From: Chitinophagales bacterium
GTDB lineage: Bacteria > Bacteroidota > Bacteroidia > Chitinophagales > UBA2359
Reading direction: 5' to 3'
DNA: 7,815 nucleotides
NCBI GenBank assembly: GCA_020631035.1
Contig: JAHDIA010000273.1
Span: 1 to 7,815, forward strand
The position numbers were made by a program, and so were the translations under genes. Shown here piece by piece: positions 1 through 5,127 of this stretch. A model generated the notes under the pieces. That model made no database searches, had not been told where the DNA came from, and worked only from the letters and a program-made list of their open reading frames with translations. Numbering within the stretch: position 1 is the stretch's first letter; the number at the start of each line of letters is the position of its first letter.

Positions 1-188
1 AAATGAAAAAAATAAATGAAAAACAATCAACCTATGAATTCAATAAATTGAGATGATAGTGGAGAGAATGGATATGAGAGATGATATATAAGAGAATTTT
101 TATCCAACATACTTCCCAACTTGATGATGTTCTCTTAATCAATTTAAATTGCCCAATAAATTGATTGAATGAACCATAATTTTTGAAC
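1..188. other. Non-coding stretch downstream of an unseen gene
   Basis: No supportable gene. All three forward frames meet a stop within the first 60 bases; the longest reading starts with an ATG at 3 and stops at 54-56 (17 codons). That could be the tail of a gene entering from the left or chance. The stretch is very A/T-rich and is followed by an intrinsic terminator, so it is probably the 3' untranslated part of a transcript that began before the window. Confidence 0.5.
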
Positions 189-224
189 AAGCATTCAGGA
201 CCCCTCGTCCTGAATGCTTTTTTT
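189..224 (+). terminator. Rho-independent terminator of the upstream gene
   Basis: A perfect 13-base-pair stem (189-201 paired with 207-219) encloses a five-base loop, ccctc, and runs into seven consecutive T (218-224). The T-run is only on the plus-strand side, so it should end a rightward transcript from a gene located before this window. It also separates that gene from everything downstream. Confidence 0.88.
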
Positions 225-245
225 AGTAAAATAACAAATAAAAAC

Positions 246-277
246 TTGACACCATACTACAAAATAGTTTACATTTG
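246..277 (+). promoter_or_regulatory. Candidate Bacteroidota -33/-7 promoter
   Basis: TACATTTG at 270-277 matches the Bacteroidota -7 consensus TAnnTTTG exactly, and TTG at 246-248 sits 21 bases upstream as a partial -33 box. The expected start would be about 281-284, right at the first hairpin of the downstream structured region. It lies just after the upstream terminator, where a new transcription unit would be expected. It could serve either a small RNA (281-440) or a long leader of the gene at 588. The motif is short, so confidence is moderate. Confidence 0.4.
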
Positions 278-280
278 TCA

Positions 281-440
281 GGAGTTTGTTGTACTCCCAT
301 ATCAACTTACGTTTCTTTTTATGGTTCTTTGACAATTTTTGGAGAGTGATTCTTGAACAAATAGTAGGGAGCCACAGGCGACTGGATAGCTTGTTTAAGA
401 ATCATCTCTCTTCCGCAAAAATTGTCAAAGAACCCTTTTT
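281..440 (+). ncRNA. Candidate structured small RNA or leader/attenuator
   Basis: Three elements occur in the order expected for a small transcript: the promoter-like pair ending at 277, a 5-bp hairpin (281-285 with 293-297), and a long hairpin (323-434) ending in a T-run (436-440). The product would be about 160 nt. I do not recognise it as a known RNA family. Alternatively it is a leader of the gene at 588 whose big hairpin acts as an attenuator. A 71-codon open frame (286-501) runs through the palindrome but has no start context or recognisable product, so I treat the region as non-coding. Confidence 0.3.
323..434. repeat. Long imperfect inverted repeat (hairpin)
   Basis: The outer arms are a perfect 19-bp match (323-341 with 416-434). 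Then comes a five-base bulge on the right arm, a further 5 bp (342-346 with 406-410), a one-base bulge, and 14 pairs (347-360 with 391-404) with one G-T wobble. The loop is 30 bases, 361-390. Bulges and a wobble suggest a structure that tolerates change as RNA, or an old palindromic element. No target-site duplication is visible. Confidence 0.85.
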
Positions 441-587
441 ATTAACGAACAGGATTGATTCAATCCAATTAATTATTTCCAATCTAATAAGTATTTTTTG
501 AGCCAACTTACTTTTAGTTCTTAGTGGATATGTGTCAACTATCCCTGGGAAATCTATGTACTTTATTCACCCTTAAAATGACTGTAT
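441..587. other. A/T-rich leader before the first large gene
   Basis: No gene is seen. There is no clean TAnnTTTG box here; TATTTTTTG at 492-500 is one base too long in the spacer. There is no purine-rich ribosome binding site before the ATG at 588, as is common in Bacteroidota. A five-codon mini frame (578-595) overlaps the start of the large gene in another frame and is probably chance. Confidence 0.4.
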
Positions 588-3500
588 ATGATTAATTTAT
601 TCCAAAAGAACCTGATTACCAAAATACTTTGTTTGATTGGTATTTTGACAATGGTCAACACCCAAATAGGTAAGGCACAATTTAATATTTGCCTAGGAGA
701 TACCATTACTTTACCTGCTCCACCGCCTGCGCCTGAGGGTCCAGATTTTGTTTGTTCAAATGCTTATAATGTTACACCCAATGAGGGAGTTATAAGTCTT
801 GGAGGAAGTGGCGTAAAAGTAGCACCCACACAAACAACAACCTATACCATTACTCGTATAGTACCTCCTTGTGTAGACTGTTTTTGCCCTGGTTTTGAAA
901 CGAGTTTTACCGTGTTTGTTGGTGGGGCGAGTCCAGATACAATTGCACATATAGTGTACAATTACGACCCTCAAGATCCTGAACAGGTAGAAGCTTTTAA
1001 AGGTCTTGTAATTATCCCTCCCCCTTGCGATATTATACCTATTGAGGATTTTACCAATCCTGATAGTTTTATTTTTTCTGGTACAGAGGAGTGGGAATTG
1101 CTTGAAGAAGAATTTGATACTTATATTCATTTCACCCCTACAGAAACACAAGACTATTATATAGACTATAAGTGTTGTGATGCTGTTTTTAAATACACAA
1201 TTCAAGTACTCACAGATTTTGGTGAGTATGACTGGCTCAATGATATAGTAATTGGATTAGATTGTGAAATGGTTGAAATCAATGCTTTTCCTGATCAAAA
1301 CTTTATATATATAACTACGCCCAACGGTGGAAGCCTCTACCAAATGGACGGGAGTTTGTATTGTACAGACAATGCCAGTACTGACTGTCTCGCAGCATAT
1401 GGATTGAGCGATATTCCTGCCATTCCCATAGACGCTTGTACAGGGGAAACCTATTTGGGTGAGGACATTGACGAAGTAATTGTCATTTGTCCAGGGGATA
1501 GTGTTCAAATTACAGGAGAAAATTTTCCCAATACTTGTTCTTGTTGTGGGGGAGGTCCAGGATTGCCTTGGCCCATTTCTTGGTCTCCTAGCGATCAAGT
1601 AAGTTGTAATGATTGTAGTACTACGACTGTTTCGCCAAGTACCACTACTTTGTTTACTTCCAGTTCTACCTCACCTGGTTGCGGTGGCTGTCCTTGTGGA
1701 GGACCTGCTGGAGTTTCAGGTACGATTTACACAAACGTTTTGGTTGTGGTAGACGAAAGCTGTGGCGAAGAACCCACTGAACCAACTGAGCCGACTGAAC
1801 CCAATTGCGAAAATTATACAGGACAAATCTTTTTTGAAAACTGCGACAATGGACAATTGTTCTTTTTTATAGAAACCAGCGATGGAGAAATATTGGACCC
1901 CTATTACGCTACAGAAATCAACTTTGAACATTATGAAGGACAATATGTCAATTTTGACTACAATATCTTAGATTTTGATTCACCTTGTACAGGAGCTTTG
2001 GCGGTTGAGATTACGTGTATAGAGGATGCTACGCCTCCAAACCCAAATCCACCAAGTTGTGATGTAATTTATGGCGTAGCAGAGCTAGCTTGGCTAGAAA
2101 ACACTTTGTCTGATGCGGCTACACTCAATCAGTATTGTGACTGCAATTTTTCAGTCCTTCAATATTGCTACAACAATGAACCCTATTTTGTCGTAGGTCC
2201 ACTTTTCCCAAGCTGTGGGAATGACTATGATATATCTGTAAGAGACTTTTATGGAAACATTGTTTGTAGCGATCCCAACTCCCTTGCTGGATATGGTGAT
2301 GGTGGTTTTTTTAGCCAAAGCTGCGATCAAGTGTTTGGAGATTTTTCTGAGCAAACAGATTTAAGTGGTGTGGTATGGTCCTGCAATGCTGACTGTGGTT
2401 GTATAGAAGACTATTTGCAAGTTTGTGCAGAAGATGGTGAAACCTACATCAATTATTGTTGGGCAAATTGTGCTGGGGTAGAAGTCGTGGCTTCGGCTGA
2501 TGATTGTAGTTTCTTAGAAGACCCATGTGAATTGGTCAATACCAATGACAGTGAATTTGAATGGTTGGCGGATTTAATTGAGGTATACAGCACTGGCGCA
2601 AATGCACAAGCAGTGATGGCCTGTGATTGCAATGCCGTCATTGCCCAATACTGTTTCAATGACGAACTCTTTTTTGAAATTGCTCCTCTTGCGGCTACTT
2701 GTGCCGACTGGCAAGCGACGGTCTACAATGCCTTTGGTGATTTTGTTTGTACCAATGGTGGACAAGGTGGAGGCGATTGTAACAACATCATTGGGAGTGC
2801 CTTTGTGATAGAACGGGAATACATTGGTGTCGTTTGGTCTTGTAATACTGATGTGTTTACTACCTATCCTTGGCTATCAGACTTGCTTGATTTTGACGAT
2901 TGTAACGGAATCAACATTGAAGTGTATGAGCAAGGAACTTATAGCTTTGTTTACCTTGCCCATGAAGGGGATTTGTATTTTGAAGATGGTACTTTGTACT
3001 GTACCGATTCTCAAGGATTTTCTTGTATCAATGCCTATGGTTTGAACAATGTAGTTGACAATTTTGTCTGTGAAGATGATCCACCAGCTCCCCCTCAAGC
3101 TTATGCTTTTGAACTGATTCCTTGGTTGAGTAATATTGTTGACCCCAATGCCTGTAATGGAGAAGAGGTTTTTGTATATGATGAAGGTACTTATTACTTT
3201 GTTTACATCCGAACAGAAGAGGGAGGCACTTTGTATTTTGAAGATGGCACTGTTTACTGTCAAGACGATGGTAGTGGATGTACTCATTCTTATGACTTAG
3301 CTTTCCCCATTGCTACTTATTTGTGTCCTCAAGACCTCGATTGTGGTCCAATTGACTCTTTAGAAGACTTGGAATGGCTCACTGTCAATCACGAAATTTT
3401 TTCTGTTACTATATCTGAATATCAGGGTGAATACTTTGTTCGAGTCGACTTCAATTTTGCTTATATGCCAACAGATGGACCAGGGACCTTTATATACAAT

Positions 3501-4577
3501 TGTGAAGGAGAAATTATCTGTGTTTTAGGTGGACTTCAACCATCGACCAATGTACCCTGTGCCTATTCAGGGGGCAATCTTATACAAACCTATAATATAG
3601 CCGAAGACTGTGCTTGCCCCAATACATACGATTCAGTATGTGGAGAGGACGGAATGACTTATCCCAATGCTTGTTGGGCGAATTGTTTTGGTGTAGAGGT
3701 TGAATACGAAGGGTTTTGTGAAGTGGTTTATGTCAATCCTATTTTTGAAAACTACCCTTGGTTGTACAACATCATTGATGTAAACAATTGCGAAGGGACA
3801 ACAGCAACCAATCACTACCTCAATGGATTTTATTACATATCTGTTGTAACTGAAGAAGGAAGTGCCTTGTATTTTGAAGATGGTACTTTGTACTGTACCG
3901 ATGCACCCAACTTTTCTTGCCTTGATGCTTATGGGATAACTTCTTCATTTGCTCCTTGGACTTGTGGAGATGCCACACCAGAACCACCCAACAATCAAGC
4001 TGATTTTGGAGCCTATACTTGGCTAAATAATCTGATTGATTTGGAGGATTGTTGCAACAATCTTTCGGTCACAGAATATACATTGGGCAATTACCAATAC
4101 CTCTACATTGCAACCGATATGGGCTGTACAGGAATGGAGGGTATGCTCTACGATCAAAATGGGACTTTGTATTGTACAGACTATCCAGGATTCGATTGTG
4201 TGGCAACTTATGGTTTGCCGTCCTCGTCTGCTAATGTCCTTTGGACTTGTACACAAGACCGACCAGAGGGAATGCTTGGAGAAAATACAGAGGAGAATGG
4301 TTCACGCTTATCAAATGAAGCAGACTTCTTGGAATTTACGGTTTATCCCAATCCGAGCAATGGGCGTTTTTGGGTAAACTTGGAGGAACAAAGTGAGCAT
4401 CCTCAAAGCATTTTAATCTATAATGTTCAGGGGCAAATCCTAGAACAAATAGACATACCAGCCAATAGCTGGGAGCAACGCTATGAGTTTGATTTAAGTC
4501 ATCAAACACCAGGTATTTACTTGATTGAACGCCAATCGAATTACGAACGAAGTATCCAACGCATCAGCATCCAATAG
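588..4577 (+). CDS. Secreted Cys-rich mosaic protein with Kazal domains and T9SS sorting domain
   Basis: Complete 1329-residue exported protein; the ATG at 588 gives a clear signal peptide (hydrophobic core about 10-23, likely cleavage after Ala30). Seen in order: PKD/Ig-like domain (about 35-113); unassigned stretch; EDGTLYC-type modules at 214-284, 760-828, 844-913, 1056-1126 and 1143-1221; second PKD-like domain with a WSP...CNDC pattern (301-392); PTE linker (395-405); unrecognised Cys domain (407-477); W-L/WSC modules (499-599, 656-752) and a related one (928-991); Kazal domains (603-640, 1008-1044); T9SS C-terminal domain (1250-1329). Known: T9SS domains send cargo across the outer membrane, often to the surface. 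Inferred: a surface or released inhibitor/adhesin. Odd: no lysine after residue 202 and only four arginines between 203 and 1221. No enzyme motif is visible. It has its own terminator downstream. Confidence 0.95.
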   Translation: MINLFQKNLITKILCLIGILTMVNTQIGKAQFNICLGDTITLPAPPPAPEGPDFVCSNAYNVTPNEGVISLGGSGVKVAPTQTTTYTITRIVPPCVDCFCPGFETSFTVFVGGASPDTIAHIVYNYDPQDPEQVEAFKGLVIIPPPCDIIPIEDFTNPDSFIFSGTEEWELLEEEFDTYIHFTPTETQDYYIDYKCCDAVFKYTIQVLTDFGEYDWLNDIVIGLDCEMVEINAFPDQNFIYITTPNGGSLYQMDGSLYCTDNASTDCLAAYGLSDIPAIPIDACTGETYLGEDIDEVIVICPGDSVQITGENFPNTCSCCGGGPGLPWPISWSPSDQVSCNDCSTTTVSPSTTTLFTSSSTSPGCGGCPCGGPAGVSGTIYTNVLVVVDESCGEEPTEPTEPTEPNCENYTGQIFFENCDNGQLFFFIETSDGEILDPYYATEINFEHYEGQYVNFDYNILDFDSPCTGALAVEITCIEDATPPNPNPPSCDVIYGVAELAWLENTLSDAATLNQYCDCNFSVLQYCYNNEPYFVVGPLFPSCGNDYDISVRDFYGNIVCSDPNSLAGYGDGGFFSQSCDQVFGDFSEQTDLSGVVWSCNADCGCIEDYLQVCAEDGETYINYCWANCAGVEVVASADDCSFLEDPCELVNTNDSEFEWLADLIEVYSTGANAQAVMACDCNAVIAQYCFNDELFFEIAPLAATCADWQATVYNAFGDFVCTNGGQGGGDCNNIIGSAFVIEREYIGVVWSCNTDVFTTYPWLSDLLDFDDCNGINIEVYEQGTYSFVYLAHEGDLYFEDGTLYCTDSQGFSCINAYGLNNVVDNFVCEDDPPAPPQAYAFELIPWLSNIVDPNACNGEEVFVYDEGTYYFVYIRTEEGGTLYFEDGTVYCQDDGSGCTHSYDLAFPIATYLCPQDLDCGPIDSLEDLEWLTVNHEIFSVTISEYQGEYFVRVDFNFAYMPTDGPGTFIYNCEGEIICVLGGLQPSTNVPCAYSGGNLIQTYNIAEDCACPNTYDSVCGEDGMTYPNACWANCFGVEVEYEGFCEVVYVNPIFENYPWLYNIIDVNNCEGTTATNHYLNGFYYISVVTEEGSALYFEDGTLYCTDAPNFSCLDAYGITSSFAPWTCGDATPEPPNNQADFGAYTWLNNLIDLEDCCNNLSVTEYTLGNYQYLYIATDMGCTGMEGMLYDQNGTLYCTDYPGFDCVATYGLPSSSANVLWTCTQDRPEGMLGENTEENGSRLSNEADFLEFTVYPNPSNGRFWVNLEEQSEHPQSILIYNVQGQILEQIDIPANSWEQRYEFDLSHQTPGIYLIERQSNYERSIQRISIQ
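2394..2507 (+). other. Kazal domain 1 of the first protein (residues 603-640)
   Basis: All six cysteines fit the agrin/follistatin-type Kazal spacing: C603-x-C605-x7-C613-x10-C624-x3-C628-x11-C640, with the signature around residues 613-624 (EDGETY then C). By alignment to avian ovomucoid, where P1 is the second residue after the second Cys, P1 is Glu607. It sits directly after a W-L/WSC module ending at Cys599 and is followed by a PCEL linker into the next such module. Confidence 0.85.
2973..3008 (+). repeat. Intragenic exact 36-bp repeat, copy 1 (partner 3867-3902)
   Basis: These bases encode the core LYFEDGTLYCTD of the second EDGTLYC module and are identical, base for base, to 3867-3902 in the fourth module. 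The third module shares only a shorter exact piece beginning at 3231. Identity at silent positions inside otherwise diverged modules indicates recent duplication or gene conversion. Confidence 0.9.
3609..3719 (+). other. Kazal domain 2 of the first protein (residues 1008-1044)
   Basis: Six cysteines in Kazal spacing (1008, 1010, 1018, 1029, 1033, 1044) with the strong signature VCGEDGMTYPNAC. The predicted P1 residue is Asn1012. It shares the CWANC...GVEV tail with Kazal domain 1, which points to internal duplication. It joins the incomplete W-L module (928-991) to the fourth EDGTLYC module. Confidence 0.88.
3867..3902 (+). repeat. Intragenic exact 36-bp repeat, copy 2 (partner 2973-3008)
   Basis: Second exact copy of the LYFEDGTLYCTD-coding stretch, in the fourth EDGTLYC module. 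The flanking bases differ, so the identity is confined to the core. Confidence 0.9.
4335..4574 (+). other. Type IX secretion C-terminal sorting domain (residues 1250-1329)
   Basis: The last 80 residues have the hallmarks of the T9SS type A sorting domain: VYPNPSNGRFWV at the start, then an IYNVQGQIL strand, then the PGIYLIERQ motif, and a short terminal strand, IQRISIQ, ending the protein. In the family this domain is recognised by the secretion machinery and usually cleaved, with attachment of the mature protein to the outer surface. Unlike many family members, it contains no lysine; arginine takes its place. Confidence 0.92.
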
Positions 4578-4605
4578 ATAGATAAATAGATAAACCTAAT
4601 TCAAT

Positions 4606-4639
4606 GGTGGCACTTTTCTTTAAAGTGTCACCTTTTTTT
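4606..4639 (+). terminator. Rho-independent terminator of the first large gene
   Basis: An 11-bp stem with one G-T wobble (4606-4616 with 4622-4632) and a five-base loop is followed by seven T (4633-4639). It begins 28 bases after the stop codon. It argues that the second large gene, 488 bases further on, has its own promoter. Confidence 0.88.
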
Positions 4640-4684
4640 ATTTTAGTAACGTTTAAATAATAAATTGGACATTTAAGCAAAAAG

Positions 4685-4762
4685 ATTTTTCAATCTACAA
4701 GGCGAAAAGCGCAGTCCTAGCAGCGCTAAGGCGAGCATTTTCAACACAGTAGATTGGAAAAT
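4685..4762. repeat. Palindromic intergenic element
   Basis: Outer arms form 14 continuous pairs including one G-T wobble (4685-4698 with 4749-4762). Inside is a second stem, AGCGC at 4708-4712 with GCGCT at 4723-4727. The interior is clearly richer in G+C than its surroundings. There is no T-run behind it, so it is not a terminator. The look is that of a dispersed palindromic (REP- or MITE-like) element, but copy number cannot be judged from one window. Confidence 0.55.
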
Positions 4763-4839
4763 ATTGACGCTTAGTTGTTCTAGTTATTTTTTGAGCGTTA
4801 TTTAGGAGCAAATGTTTTGGGCTTCGTCGCTACTTGTGT

Positions 4840-4879
4840 CCCCGCTATCAGTCATACACGGTATGTACTTCTATCGGGG
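4840..4879. repeat. GC-rich intergenic hairpin
   Basis: CCCCG at 4840-4844 pairs with CGGGG at 4875-4879; inner stems are 4850-4852 with 4867-4869 and CATAC (4853-4857) with GTATG (4861-4865) around a three-base loop. A T-rich stretch follows only loosely (4881-4886), so terminator function is unlikely. It may be part of the same composite intergenic element as 4685-4762. Confidence 0.5.
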
Positions 4880-4934
4880 CTATTTTACAACATTCAGTCA
4901 GCTTTCGCAAATGAGATATATTACACTTTATTGG

Positions 4935-4960
4935 TACAATTTTTTGTGTAAAAAATTGTA
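4935..4960. repeat. Perfect 11-bp A/T hairpin
   Basis: Bases 4935-4945 are the exact reverse complement of 4950-4960, with the loop GTGT. The stem is mostly A/T and has no T-run beyond it on either strand. It could be an operator-like dyad upstream of the second gene, or simply part of the low-complexity region. Confidence 0.5.
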
Positions 4961-4970
4961 AATCAATATG

Positions 4971-5000
4971 TTGTGTGTGTTTTTGTTTGTGTGTGTTTTT
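4971..5000 (+). repeat. GT-rich direct repeat
   Basis: The 14-base unit TTGTGTGTGTTTTT occurs at 4971-4984 and again at 4987-5000, two bases apart. The stretch is almost purely G and T on this strand. It lies 45-75 bases upstream of the candidate -7 box of the second gene, so repeat-length changes could affect expression; this is only a suggestion. Confidence 0.8.
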
Positions 5001-5043
5001 ACAATTCAAAAAAAGTGTAGTGGCAATCTCTTTAAAAATAGGC

Positions 5044-5051
5044 TAAGTTTG
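5044..5051 (+). promoter_or_regulatory. Candidate -7 promoter box of the second large gene
   Basis: TAAGTTTG matches the Bacteroidota TAnnTTTG box exactly and would place the transcript start near 5056, leaving a leader of about 70 bases before the ATG at 5128. No convincing TTTG -33 box is present about 20 bases upstream; only TAGTGG lies there. An independent promoter is expected because a strong terminator precedes this gap. Confidence 0.42.
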
Positions 5052-5127
5052 TTGAAAGAACTAAGAAAGAGATATAAGAGGAACTCCAAAAACAAATTTA
5101 TTTACCCTATTCATTAAAAATTAAACA

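Noticed and set aside
286..501. 71-codon plus-strand open frame
   Set aside because: It runs straight through the long palindrome 323-434, has no recognisable domain and no good start context; the region fits a structured RNA better.
492..503. 12-base match between 492-503 and 4785-4796 (TATTTTTTGAGC)
   Set aside because: Short, T-rich and without extended flanking similarity, so chance is sufficient; also one base off the TAnnTTTG spacing.
245..540. Possible MITE bounded by TTGACAC (246-252) and GTGTCAA (532-538)
   Set aside because: Only about seven bases of terminal inverted repeat and no target-site duplication; not enough to call a mobile element.
578..595. Five-codon upstream frame overlapping the start at 588
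   Set aside because: Too short to judge; no ribosome binding site and easily explained by chance in A/T-rich DNA.
756..1205. 149-codon minus-strand open frame
   Set aside because: Lies antisense to the well-supported first protein; its translation is low-complexity and resembles no family. The same holds for minus-strand frames at 1257-1598, 2877-3287 and 4023-4256.
1227..4250. CRISPR-like spaced repeats
   Set aside because: The repeats are in-frame protein modules of about 70 residues with diverged sequence, not short identical direct repeats with unique spacers.
4036..4377. 113-codon plus-strand frame inside the first gene
   Set aside because: Out of frame with conserved modules and the T9SS domain that occupy the same bases; a shadow.
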